This document shows, in pieces, positions 17,982 through 26,424 of a stretch of DNA of 64,000 nt (positions are counted from its first letter, which is position 1; each line of letters begins with the position of its first letter). The notes beneath the pieces were generated by a model, which saw nothing but the letters and a program-made list of their open reading frames with translations, was not told where the DNA came from and ran no database searches. The position numbers and the translations under genes are program-made. The DNA is from Fischerella sp. JS2 (GTDB taxonomy: Bacteria > Cyanobacteriota > Cyanobacteriia > Cyanobacteriales > Nostocaceae): positions 3,968,001 to 4,032,000 of the forward strand of contig NZ_CP135918.1 in assembly GCF_032393985.1 (NCBI RefSeq). Reading direction: 5' to 3'.

Positions 17982-18899
17982 TTAAGTTTCTGTAGTTCCT
18001 GTATTTCTTTTTAGTCTTTTCATCGCCATTTCTAAACTAAACTTCATCCGTTTAAAAGCCTTAGCAAGATTACCAATTTCATCATTGCTTGTCTGTTTAA
18101 ATTCAACATCCATGTGTCCCGTGCTAACTTCCTCTGCTATACGAGTTAGACTCTTAAGAGGAAGAATAACTTGACGTTCCAAGAAAATATTGACTAAAAG
18201 CACAACAGAAATAAAAACAGTAGACACAATTAAAATAATCAAAAAAGAAGATTTATGTGCTTTTTCAATAACTTTACTAGCTGGCAAAGAAATTATCTGT
18301 GCAGCGATAATACTGTTCAACTGCCATCCAAATCCATTCTCTGCACCGTAACGCTCAATCATTGTTTTGGGTGCAACCTCAGGAGTGCTGTGACACTGTA
18401 AGCAAGCAGGTTGAGTTAGCTTGAGTGGACGAGCAATATAGAAAATATCCCCACTAGGTAAGGAACGAAAACCGCTCAACTCTTTTAAATCTTTCTCATC
18501 AGTAAAGCGTTTGATAATATCTGCCTCAAAACTATCAGCTTTATCCCTCAGACTTGTAGGATTGAGCGCAGCTTCTTTATAGAAAAAGTCTTTATACTCT
18601 GGTTTTTTTCGTAAAATTTCAAATACTTCCCGTGCTGAATAGGCAGATACAGTTTGTGGTAAGAATTTCGTTTCCAATTTATCTACCAGTTCGGGTGTAA
18701 CTTGAGTAACTGTATACTCACGCAAAGAACTCATCGTTTCAATCAGCGATAAAGCGTTCGTCGCAATTTCTTTTTTAGCATTCTGCCTCAGTAAAGAAGA
18801 TAGACTTAACCCGCTCAAGCTCAAACCAAACATAAGAATAAAAACTAGCAAAATTGTAAATTTTTGTCTTAACTTTAGATTCTTTAGCATTTTGGGCAT
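17982..18899 (-). CDS. Membrane sensor with Tll0287-like (DUF3365) c-haem domain and HAMP (copy A)
   Basis: A 305-residue paralogue of the gene just downstream, with the same order of parts: helix, DUF3365 domain with CLQCH at 166-170, helix (FLIILIVSTVFISVVLLVNIF), HAMP (LPLKSLTRIAEEVSTGHMDVEF) and a short basic tail without the Gly-rich extension of copy B. The two clearly arose by tandem duplication and are separated by 120 bases. This gene is divergent from a WD40 kinase gene 685 bases away. Covalent haem binding is predicted only from the CxxCH motif. Confidence 0.85.
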   Translation of the reverse strand: MPKMLKNLKLRQKFTILLVFILMFGLSLSGLSLSSLLRQNAKKEIATNALSLIETMSSLREYTVTQVTPELVDKLETKFLPQTVSAYSAREVFEILRKKPEYKDFFYKEAALNPTSLRDKADSFEADIIKRFTDEKDLKELSGFRSLPSGDIFYIARPLKLTQPACLQCHSTPEVAPKTMIERYGAENGFGWQLNSIIAAQIISLPASKVIEKAHKSSFLIILIVSTVFISVVLLVNIFLERQVILPLKSLTRIAEEVSTGHMDVEFKQTSNDEIGNLAKAFKRMKFSLEMAMKRLKRNTGTTET

Positions 18900-19584
18900 A
18901 TCTCGCTTTTTGCAGTCATGATATAAACTACAAAATTAGATTACAGCATTCCAGATATGAAGCATATTTTTTATTAATAAAAAGTATTTTAAAAATAAAC
19001 ATTAGGTTATACATCCCAAAACACAAAAATTACGCAATATATTTATTAATATTTTTAATCGTTAGTACTAGGGGTAATTCTTTTAGTTCTGAATAGTGAA
19101 TGGGTATTATCTAGCCCATAAACTTCCTGAAATATGAGTTTATAGAAACAACCTGAGTTCAATCAATATTATCAGACTAGACAATTAACCCGTCCGCAAG
19201 TAAACTGCGCCCTAATAGCCCAACTCTACTTAAAGTAGACAGAATAAATCAGCCCCTCAACCCACTTGAAATGGGTTTTGACCCCGCACCCCAAATTTAT
19301 TTGAGGCTCATATTGGGCTCATGAAATCTATCGAACTTCCGTTAAGTAGGTGGACATAATTAAACATAAAATGCTTATCCCATAAACTAGATAAGTTCAG
19401 TCTTTCTCCTTCTGCCATCTGCCATCTGTCATCTGCCATCTACTTATATTTTGTTCAGCCGTTGTGCATCTACGTTAAATAGAAATTAATAAATAAAGCA
19501 GCAAGTCAGAAAAATAGTAGTGTCTACAACCATAGTTGGCTGCTGTCGTGTCAAAATAAATAGCAGATTTAGCAATTATTACTA
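18900..19584. other. Long intergenic region between sensor and kinase genes
   Basis: 685 bases between divergent genes. It holds a small stem-loop AACCCA 19259-19264 / TGGGTT 19272-19277 followed by T residues, and a CCATCTG heptamer run at 19411-19441. I see no open frame or RNA gene I can support. It must contain the promoters of both flanking genes. Confidence 0.55.
19411..19441. repeat. STRR heptamer run (CCATCTG)x4
   Basis: Four copies of CCATCTG with one substitution (GTCATCTG), typical of heterocystous cyanobacterial short tandem repeats. Confidence 0.75.
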
Positions 19585-21393
19585 ATGGTTTGGAATCCAG
19601 GACAACGGTTGTTTGGGGGACGCTATATCATCCAAAGAAAGCTAGGCGAGGGTGGAATTGGTATCACTTACCTCGCCACCAACGAACATGGAGAACTGCG
19701 GGTCATTAAAACCTTAAAAGAGGAAATCTTCAATAACCCTGCCTGGAAACCGCACAGAGATAAATTAAGGCTTGACTTTCGGGATGAAGCTGTAAGATTA
19801 GCTGTGTGTCGCCATCCACACATAGTGCAAATAGAAAATATCTTCGATGAAGCAAATATGCCTTGTATGGTGATGGAGTACATCGAAGGCGAAGACATGG
19901 GTAAGCGCTTGCAACGGGTAGGAATGCTACCAGAAACAGAAGCACTACTTTATATACGGCAAGTAGGCGCAGCTGTAACCATTATTCACCGCAAAGGCTT
20001 ACTACATCGAGATATTAAGCCGCGCAACATCATGCTTCGCAATGGTAAATTAGAAGCTGTTTTGATTGACTTTGGCATTGCCAGGGAATTTATTCCCAAT
20101 GTTGTACAGAAACATACAGTTTATCGTACTCCTGGTTTTGCTCCTCCTGAACAGTACGAATTAGAAGCACCACGGGGAGAATACATTGATGTCTATGGTC
20201 TAGCAGCTACTTTGTATAGTTTGGTGACTGGGATAGTACCAACCAGTGCAGAGGAGAGGCGCCGCAACATTCCTCTAGAACCACCACAGTATTACAATCC
20301 CCATCTTAGTCAGAAGGTAAGTCAGGCAATTGTGCGGGGTATGGAATTGCAACCCAAGCTTCGTCCTCAAAGTGTACAAGACTGGTTAAATCTACTAGAT
20401 TCTGAGTTTGAAGAAGATTCATCTGTACCACCCACACAAATTATTGCTACAAAAGCACACACTCAAACTACTGTTTTATTGAGTCAAAGGGAAAGGGAGT
20501 GGAAATGTACAAACACTCTCAAAGGCCATGCCAGCATGGTGCAAACTGTGGCAGTTAGTGGTGACAACCAGCTTTTGGCTAGTGGTAGTAGTGACACTAC
20601 TATCAAACTGTGGGATTTGGAGAGTGGCAAGTTACTGCGTAGCCTTGGTCGTTGGTTTTCTGGTCATTCCAGTATGGTTAGTAGTGTCGCCTTCAGCCCA
20701 GATGGAGAAATTCTTGCTAGTGCTGGTTGGGATGAAACTATTAAACTGTGGTCAATCAATTCTGGCAAAGTAATTCGCACTCTCAGAAATCACAGCAATT
20801 GCGTGAATTCTGTCTGCTTTAGTCCAAATGGACAGATGCTTGCCAGTGGCAGTGCTGATTGTACGATTAAACTATGGCAGATCAGTACAGGTAGAGAAAT
20901 TCGGACTTTTGTTGGTCATACTGATACTGTTTGGTCTGTTGCTTGGAGTCCAAATCGAGAAGTTATTGCTAGTGGAAGCGCTGATTACACAGTCAAACTT
21001 TGGTATATAAATACAGGTCAAGAAATTCGCACTCTCGGAGGACATTCCTTTTTTGTGAATGCTGTCGCTTTCAGTCCAGATGGTGAAATGATCGCCAGTG
21101 GCAGCGCTGATTCTGCTATCAAGCTATGGCTAGTAAGTACAGGTCAAGAAATTTGTACCCTCACAGGGCATTCTAACTCAGTATGGTCACTTGCTTTTAG
21201 TCCTGACGGAGAGTGGTTAGCTAGTGGTAGTTGGGACAAAACCATCAAAATTTGGCATGTCAGTACAGGTAAAGAGATATACACTTTGACTGGTCATTTG
21301 AACTATATCCGATCTGTTGCCTACAGTCCAAATGGACAGACTTTAGTAAGTGGTAGTGATGACGACACTATTAAAATTTGGCAGTGCAGGTAG
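19585..21393 (+). CDS. Ser/Thr protein kinase fused to a WD40 propeller (second copy)
   Basis: A 602-residue paralogue of the kinase at 8640. The kinase domain (about 1-275) has LGEGGIGITYLA, LRVIKTLKE, HRDIKPRN and DFGIAREF. Seven WD40 repeats follow (about 315-602), each ending with IKLW or IKIW, enough for one closed seven-bladed propeller; the paralogue has six. The start MVWNPGQ is shared. The two genes lie 11 kb apart in the same orientation, flanking the FHA transporter, the PhnD-like protein and the haem sensors. Substrates unknown. Confidence 0.92.
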   Translation: MVWNPGQRLFGGRYIIQRKLGEGGIGITYLATNEHGELRVIKTLKEEIFNNPAWKPHRDKLRLDFRDEAVRLAVCRHPHIVQIENIFDEANMPCMVMEYIEGEDMGKRLQRVGMLPETEALLYIRQVGAAVTIIHRKGLLHRDIKPRNIMLRNGKLEAVLIDFGIAREFIPNVVQKHTVYRTPGFAPPEQYELEAPRGEYIDVYGLAATLYSLVTGIVPTSAEERRRNIPLEPPQYYNPHLSQKVSQAIVRGMELQPKLRPQSVQDWLNLLDSEFEEDSSVPPTQIIATKAHTQTTVLLSQREREWKCTNTLKGHASMVQTVAVSGDNQLLASGSSDTTIKLWDLESGKLLRSLGRWFSGHSSMVSSVAFSPDGEILASAGWDETIKLWSINSGKVIRTLRNHSNCVNSVCFSPNGQMLASGSADCTIKLWQISTGREIRTFVGHTDTVWSVAWSPNREVIASGSADYTVKLWYINTGQEIRTLGGHSFFVNAVAFSPDGEMIASGSADSAIKLWLVSTGQEICTLTGHSNSVWSLAFSPDGEWLASGSWDKTIKIWHVSTGKEIYTLTGHLNYIRSVAYSPNGQTLVSGSDDDTIKIWQCR

Positions 21394-21547
21394 GGGGATT
21401 GAGGGGAGATGGGGATTAGGGGCAATGGGGTGATGGGGAGATGGGGTGATGGAGTGTGAGAAGTGTGGGGAGTGTGAGGAGTAGTAAGCTGTTGACCACT
21501 AACTACTAATACCGATTCAAAAAATGTTTGCGACACATTCAGAATGT

Positions 21548-21569
21548 GAGACGCGATAAATCGCGTCTC
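21548..21569. repeat. Dispersed palindrome of the AGACGCG family
   Basis: GAGACGCGA 21548-21556, loop TAAA, TCGCGTCTC 21561-21569: perfect nine-base arms. Confidence 0.75.
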
Positions 21570-21616
21570 TACAGAATTCATCTGTCGCATTCTTTTTTCA
21601 AATTGGTATAACCAAT

Positions 21617-21644
21617 GTACAGACGTGCCCTGGCATGTCTGTAC
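21617..21644. repeat. Dispersed palindrome of the AGACGTG family
   Basis: GTACAGACGTGCC 21617-21629 faces GGCATGTCTGTAC 21632-21644 with a single G-T wobble. A related element is at 25506-25521. Confidence 0.75.
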
Positions 21645-21768
21645 AACCACTAACTACTAACAACCAACCACCAACCAATACGCTTTTGCTTCTCCAGATA
21701 GAACTGCCAATTCTCAAAAATTGGGACAATAATGACGGCAAACTGTTATTTTTAAGTATTCAAATTCT

Positions 21769-22662
21769 ATGAGTTTCGGTATCGGTGATTTATTTTGGAT
21801 ATTTCTACTTTTTTCGTCTTTTCAACCGATTTGGCAAAAACGTCAGATTGAATACCGACGCTTCCGCGCCCTTCAAGAATTTGAACGGCAACGTAAAAGT
21901 AGAGTGATTTTTCTGATTCACCGCCAAGAGTCTATTAGTTTACTAGGAATTCCGCTATCACGCTACATTACTATTGAAGACTCAGAACAGATTTTGCGGG
22001 CTATTCGTCTGACTCCGCCAGATGTGCCAATCGACCTAATTTTGCATACTCCTGGTGGTTTAGTTTTAGCAACCGAACAAATTGCTAGAGCCTTGATTCG
22101 TCATCCCTCTAAAGTTACAGTTTTTGTACCTCACTATGCCATGAGTGGTGGAACCATGCTTGCTTTAGCTGCTGACGAAATTATTATGGATGCCAACGCT
22201 GTTTTAGGGCCTGTTGATCCTCAACTTGGAAATTTCCCGGCAGCAAGTATTCTTAAGATTGTAGAAGATAAACCTATCAGTGAAATCGACGACCAAACGC
22301 TGATTATGGCAGATTTATCGCACAAAGCTATGCAACAGGTACAAAACTTTGTGCGGACTCTACTAAAAGACAATATACCCAGGCAAAAAGTTAAGCCAGA
22401 AAATATAGAAAATATCGTCCAAGCCTTAACAACCGGACGCGTTACTCATGACTATCCCATCACAGTTGAAGAAGCAACAGAAATGGGGCTGCCCATAACA
22501 GTAGGACTACCGCGCATAGTTTATGACTTGATGGAGTTGTATCCCCAACCCCAAGGCGGACGGCCAACAGTACAATATATCCCCATGCCTTACGATGACC
22601 GTCGTCCCATTCTACCAAGTCCCAAAGGTAGACCGTTGGAAGAACCAACTCAAATGCGTTAG
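21769..22662 (+). CDS. Membrane-anchored Clp-fold serine protease (SDH/SppA-like family)
   Basis: A 297-residue protein with an N-terminal hydrophobic helix (IGDLFWIFLLFSSF) followed by a ClpP/crotonase-fold domain. DLILHTPGGLVLATEQIA forms the first substrate strand region, and the nucleophile Ser126 lies in HYAMSGGTMLALAADEI, followed by MDANAVLGPVDPQLG. This matches the SDH family of Clp-fold serine proteinases (Pfam SDH_sah). The C-terminal tail is Pro-rich. It probably cleaves membrane or signal-peptide-like substrates; the exact target is unknown. It stands alone, with no obvious operon partner. Confidence 0.82.
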   Translation: MSFGIGDLFWIFLLFSSFQPIWQKRQIEYRRFRALQEFERQRKSRVIFLIHRQESISLLGIPLSRYITIEDSEQILRAIRLTPPDVPIDLILHTPGGLVLATEQIARALIRHPSKVTVFVPHYAMSGGTMLALAADEIIMDANAVLGPVDPQLGNFPAASILKIVEDKPISEIDDQTLIMADLSHKAMQQVQNFVRTLLKDNIPRQKVKPENIENIVQALTTGRVTHDYPITVEEATEMGLPITVGLPRIVYDLMELYPQPQGGRPTVQYIPMPYDDRRPILPSPKGRPLEEPTQMR

Positions 22663-22882
22663 TGATAATTGGTAATGGGTAAATAAAAATACTATTACCA
22701 ATTACCAATTACTTACTAACTACTGTTCTGTCAAGCTAGTTTTAAGGGTTTGTAGTAACCACTGTAGTCCTTAAAACTTCAGCAATAAAGTCCTGACTAC
22801 GAACTTTGTGATTCATCAATTCAAAATTGACAAACTACTACTAACCACTAACTACTGACAAATTTAGTGACCTTGGTTAAGT

Positions 22883-23539
22883 CTAAGGTGTAGATGTTGG
22901 TGTTGCTGTGGGTGATGGTGTAGATGTTGGGGTTGCTGTGGGTGATGGTGTAGATGTTGGTGTTGCTGTGGGTGATGGTGTAGATGTTGGGGTTGCTGTG
23001 GGTGATGGTGTAGATGTTGGTGATGGTGGTATAGATGACGGCGCTGCTGATGGATTTTGAAGTATCCTCTTAGCCTCTTTATCAAGTCTTTGCCGCAATG
23101 CTAAGTCGGCAATTCCTGTTTGGGGAAGTAGGAGTTGTTTTTGATAAAGCTTAACTGCGGATTGGGTTTGAGGTCCATAATATGGGTTTTTAGGTAAAGG
23201 AGGATTTGGTTTAGCCACCAGATTTAAGTTTGCTTGGAGAATTTTGACAATATTTGCCGCAAATGCTTGGGTTTTTGGCCCGGCTATGCCATCGGCTGGT
23301 TGTATCCTATAACCCTTTTGAAATTCTTGAATTGCTTTTTTAGTTTCCGCATCTGTTAGAGGTGCATTTGATACCGTAACTTTATAACCTAATCCTTGCA
23401 GTACGCTACGAAATTGTTGGGGAGTATATATTTGTTGCCGTACTATTGTAGGTGTTTGTGCGAACGCTACACTTGCTGTGACTGTTACTATACAAACAGT
23501 AGCTACACTCAGGCTTGATTTTCCAAATTCACACCACAT
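22883..23539 (-). CDS. Exported peptidoglycan-binding protein with a Thr/Pro/Ser minisatellite tail
   Basis: A 218-residue protein with a signal peptide (VATVCIVTVTASVAFAQ) and two peptidoglycan-binding-type repeats: RSVLQGLGYKVTVSNAPLTD...GIAGPKTQAFA and KPNPPLPKNPYYGPQTQSAVKLYQ. The C-terminal 50 or so residues are a tandem array of TPSPTATPTS-type decapeptides that runs to the stop codon and is encoded by 30-bp repeats. Such tails act as flexible wall-spanning linkers, but here nothing follows the linker. The array invites length variation between strains. Confidence 0.8.
   Translation of the reverse strand: MWCEFGKSSLSVATVCIVTVTASVAFAQTPTIVRQQIYTPQQFRSVLQGLGYKVTVSNAPLTDAETKKAIQEFQKGYRIQPADGIAGPKTQAFAANIVKILQANLNLVAKPNPPLPKNPYYGPQTQSAVKLYQKQLLLPQTGIADLALRQRLDKEAKRILQNPSAAPSSIPPSPTSTPSPTATPTSTPSPTATPTSTPSPTATPTSTPSPTATPTSTP
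22891..23010. repeat. 30-bp minisatellite x4 inside the coding sequence
   Basis: Four units of 30 bases (22891, 22921, 22951, 22981) are identical except for an alternating T/G at unit position 11, implying a 60-bp higher-order duplication. A truncated fifth unit starts at 23011. On the minus strand each unit encodes one TPSPTATPTS-like decapeptide. Confidence 0.9.
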
Positions 23540-23887
23540 AATTCAAACTCCTTTTTCTGAAGCCAGCAAAATATTGATGTTACCAGAACTAACAGATGCA
23601 TTTTAAGTTTATATAAATACTTTGGCTGAAATATTAATGATTTTTGATTAATAGCATTATATTCAGTTTAAAATTGGAGAATTTGTATAAAAAGTTTTTT
23701 ATACTTGTATGAAAAAAGTATTTTTACTTAGCAAAGAAGATATGCAAAAAAGTTTAAAGCAACATAAATTAGAGTTGTTTGATAGTAGTTGCTTGTTGGT
23801 GAATGTTAGTTGTTTATTGATAATTTGATTCTTGACAATCACCCACTAACTACTAACTAATAACCATTTACAATCTTGATAGTAAGA
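23540..23887. other. Intergenic stretch, no gene seen
   Basis: About 350 bases between divergent genes, AT-rich, with a TAACTAC-type repeat near the right end. It probably contains both promoters; no motif can be assigned. Confidence 0.5.
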
Positions 23888-25294
23888 ATGTCTAATTCAA
23901 AATCTCTCAATAATTCCAAACTATGGTTTGAACGAGTGATGGCAATTATTGCCACTATCAACTTATGCTTAGTCTTGTTTAATTTAAGTTATATTTCTTG
24001 GCGGGATAGATATTTACAATATATACCGCGAATTGTGATTGCTTATGATCCAGTAAAAGGTATTGAGCCTCATAGGGAAACTAAAAAATATCTCAACACT
24101 ATTGATGAACTGAAATATCAGGTTAGTAAAACTGGATTACAGTCTCCTCAAGTAGAATCCCAGCTAGCTGAGTTACGTCGTCTTAGTGTTGAAATGATAG
24201 TAAATAATCCGTTTTCATCAGCTAATAAAAGTGGCACGTTGGAAAAAATCAAAAATAAAATGCGTGTTCATATGAACCAAGAATCCGCAAAAAAAGCCTT
24301 CGCAATTTTTTGGACTCAGGAATATTTAATGCAAAAAGGCTGGACAAATGAATTTATATTTTTTAACCAGCAAATTAAACCTTTAATTGCTACTAATTAC
24401 TATCGGAGGATTGGAGAAAATGGTGAATATGTTGATTATTTTTGGCTGATTGATTTACCCTTTGTATGCATATTTGCTGTGGAATTACTAATCCGCAGCT
24501 ATTATATTAAACGCCGCTATCCCAGTTTCAGTTGGTTGAATGCAATTTTGTGGCGCTGGTATGATTTATTTTTATTACTACCTTTTTGGCGCTGGTTACG
24601 AACTATAACTGTGATCATTCGTCTAAATAAAGCACAAATATTAAATTTGCAACCAATAAGACAGCAAATCCACTTGGGTATTGTATCAAATTTTGCGGAA
24701 GAGATTACTGAGATAGTTGTAGTGAGAGTAATTAACCAAGTGCAAGGTTCTATTCGCCGGGGTGAATTAGTTAGTTGGTTTTTGCGAAAAGAGAATTTGC
24801 GCCCTTATATAGACATAAATAACGTCAACGAAGTAGAAGCGATCGCTGCAATCTTAGTACAAACTATCGTCTACCAAGTTCTGCCTAAAATTCAGTCAGA
24901 ACTAGTGGCTATTTTGCAGCACAATCTTGAAGGTGCTTTAAATAATTCCCCCGTTTACCGTAACTTGCAAAACTTGCCTGGAGTAACAAAAATACAAACC
25001 CAGTTAAGTGAGCAATTAGCAACTCAAATCACCACAAATCTATACAATGCTCTAGTTACTACAGTGGAAGATCCTGTTTCTGCAAAACTCTCTAGTCAAT
25101 TAGTGCAACGCTTTAGTGAAGCCTTAGGAGAGCAAATACAACAAAAACACGTACTCTTAGAACTGCAAAGCTTACTTGTAGACTTTTTAGAGGAAGTCAA
25201 GCTGAACTACGTCAGACGCCTATCCCAAGAGGATTTTAATAAAATTTTAGAACAAACTAGGTTGTTGAGGAGTGTGAGGAGTAGGAATGAATGA
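23888..25294 (+). CDS. Membrane protein of unknown function with a voltage-sensor-like helical region
   Basis: A 468-residue protein. One hydrophobic helix lies near the N-terminus (VMAIIATINLCLVLFNLSYI). A second hydrophobic region at about 185-235 (VDYFWLIDLPFVCIFAVELLIR ... WRWYDLFLLLPFWRWLR) is followed by TITVIIRLNKAQ. That order loosely recalls the S2-S4 part of ion-channel voltage sensors, but no pore helix or selectivity filter follows. The C-terminal half is a long soluble helical domain. ATG at 23888 is preferred over TTG at 23876. The last codons run into repeat DNA. I cannot assign a function. Confidence 0.75.
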   Translation: MSNSKSLNNSKLWFERVMAIIATINLCLVLFNLSYISWRDRYLQYIPRIVIAYDPVKGIEPHRETKKYLNTIDELKYQVSKTGLQSPQVESQLAELRRLSVEMIVNNPFSSANKSGTLEKIKNKMRVHMNQESAKKAFAIFWTQEYLMQKGWTNEFIFFNQQIKPLIATNYYRRIGENGEYVDYFWLIDLPFVCIFAVELLIRSYYIKRRYPSFSWLNAILWRWYDLFLLLPFWRWLRTITVIIRLNKAQILNLQPIRQQIHLGIVSNFAEEITEIVVVRVINQVQGSIRRGELVSWFLRKENLRPYIDINNVNEVEAIAAILVQTIVYQVLPKIQSELVAILQHNLEGALNNSPVYRNLQNLPGVTKIQTQLSEQLATQITTNLYNALVTTVEDPVSAKLSSQLVQRFSEALGEQIQQKHVLLELQSLLVDFLEEVKLNYVRRLSQEDFNKILEQTRLLRSVRSRNE

Positions 25295-25302
25295 GATGGG
25301 GA

Positions 25303-25442
25303 GGTGAGGAGTGTGTAGACGCGCTTTGCGCGGCTTCCCGTAGGTGGGGTGTGAGGGGTGTGTAGACGCGCTTGCGCGGCTTCCCGTAAGGTGGGGTGTG
25401 AGGAGTGTGTAGACGCGCTTTGCGCGGCTTCCCGTAGGGTGG
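25303..25442. repeat. Three-copy ~47-bp repeat with a palindromic CGCGCTTTGCGCG core
   Basis: TAGACGCGCTTTGCGCGGCTTCCCGTA-type cores (each under 30 bases) start at 25316, 25363 and 25410, spaced 47 bases apart and separated by GTGAGG-rich sequence. The second copy lacks one T. Related single cores occur at about 5285, 35686 and 35780. Confidence 0.85.
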
Positions 25443-25505
25443 AGTGTGAGGAGTGTGAGGAGTCGAATAATAACTACTAACCACCAACTACTAACCAATG
25501 TAGAG

Positions 25506-25521
25506 ACGTGCCATGGCACGT
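25506..25521. repeat. Dispersed palindrome of the AGACGTG family
   Basis: ACGTGCCATGGCACGT is a perfect 16-base palindrome within a longer imperfect inverted repeat similar to 21617-21644. Confidence 0.65.
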
Positions 25522-25633
25522 TTGGTACAACCACTAACTACTAACCACTAACAAACAACAAACAACAACCAACCACCAACAAATTACTTCTTGCTTCTCG
25601 CCTTTAAAAAAATACGCTACACTCAAAGAGAGG

Positions 25634-25711
25634 CGAATCAAGTTTGATTCGTCTAAAGACTTCTTGGAAGATATCCCTATCGCAGGAAGTGGGTAAACAC
25701 CCACTTTTTTT
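25634..25711 (+). promoter_or_regulatory. Putative leader attenuator of the rimP-nusA-infB operon
   Basis: Two hairpins lie in the leader. The first is CGAATCAA 25634-25641 / TTGATTCG 25644-25651. The second is AAGTGGGT 25687-25694, loop AAAC, ACCCACTT 25699-25706, followed by T residues to 25711, which has full intrinsic-terminator form. It ends only 14 bases before the rimP ATG, too close for a separate promoter and ribosome site downstream of it. It is therefore better read as a regulated terminator in the leader than as the end of the upstream gene. Confidence 0.6.
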
Positions 25712-25725
25712 GTTGGAATTGTCGC

Positions 25726-26187
25726 ATGACTCATCCTTTAGTCCCACAAATTATTGATTTGGCCACACCAGTAGCAGAAGAACTGGAATTAGAGATCGTT
25801 GGGGTAGTTTTTCACACCAACCAACGTCCACCAGTTTTACGGGTGGACATTCGCAACCCACACCAAGACACTGGGCTGGATGATTGCGAACGGATGAGCC
25901 GCGCTTTAGAAGCAACTCTAGATGCGGCAGAAGTCATTCCAGATACCTATGTTTTGGAAGTATCCAGTCCTGGTATCTCCCGACAATTAACAACAGACAG
26001 AGAATTTATTTCCTTCAAAGGGTTTCCCGTGATAGTTTCCACCTCCCCGCCCTACGAGGGACAGCAAGAGTGGACTGGGCAATTAATTCGTCGGGATGAA
26101 ACATCTGTTTATTTAAATCAAAAAGGTCGGGCGATCGCAATTCCCCTCACTCAAGTTACCAAAGTGCGGTTAGATGAGCGTCGATAG
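25726..26187 (+). CDS. rimP: Ribosome maturation factor RimP
   Basis: A 153-residue protein needed for 30S subunit maturation. The N-terminal domain has [23 protein letters not shown] and [16 protein letters not shown], then [15 protein letters not shown], the family signature, followed by a small SH3-like C-terminal domain ending [13 protein letters not shown]. It is the first gene of the conserved rimP-nusA-ylxR-infB cluster. Only a weak ribosome site (TTGGAA) is visible, and a terminator-like hairpin ends just before the ATG. Confidence 0.93.
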   Translation: MTHPLVPQIIDLATPVAEELELEIVGVVFHTNQRPPVLRVDIRNPHQDTGLDDCERMSRALEATLDAAEVIPDTYVLEVSSPGISRQLTTDREFISFKGFPVIVSTSPPYEGQQEWTGQLIRRDETSVYLNQKGRAIAIPLTQVTKVRLDERR

Positions 26188-26424
26188 AAGAGGGGAAAGG
26201 GATTGGTGATTGGGGATCGATGATCGGGTATTGGGAAAAGACAAGGAAGACAAGGGGGACAAGGAAAGGGAGACAAGGAGGGTAGGGAGAATATTTTTGA
26301 TAAATTCTCTGTTGTCTCCTACTCTCAGTGTCACCGCCTCTTCTTTCCCTAGTTTGGCTTGTCTCCATAATCCCCAGTGCTTAATCATCAGTCCCTGATC
26401 CCTAATTATTTAAGGAGATTGCTT
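26188..26424. other. Intergenic stretch with purine-rich repeats inside the operon
   Basis: 236 bases separate rimP and nusA, unusually far for this operon. They contain a GACAAGG-type repeat (about 26240-26285), similar to 61017-61072. The nusA frame is open for 16 codons upstream of its ATG, but this is repeat DNA. Confidence 0.55.

Larger units (their letters stand above)
21394..21768. other. Intergenic repeat region
   Basis: 375 bases with a GGGGAGATGGGGTGATGG-like purine-rich run right after the kinase stop, a palindrome GAGACGCGA/TCGCGTCTC at 21548-21569, and a 13-base-stem palindrome at 21617-21644. No gene is supported. Confidence 0.65.

Noticed and set aside
22864-23085. His/Gln-rich open frame (HHPQQHQHLHH) on the minus strand
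   Set aside because: It is the alternative reading of the 30-bp minisatellite; the frame with a signal peptide and peptidoglycan-binding repeats is the real gene.
25303-25442. Possible CRISPR array
   Set aside because: Only three units, the spacing sequence is itself repetitive and GTGAGG-rich rather than unique, and no cas gene is near.
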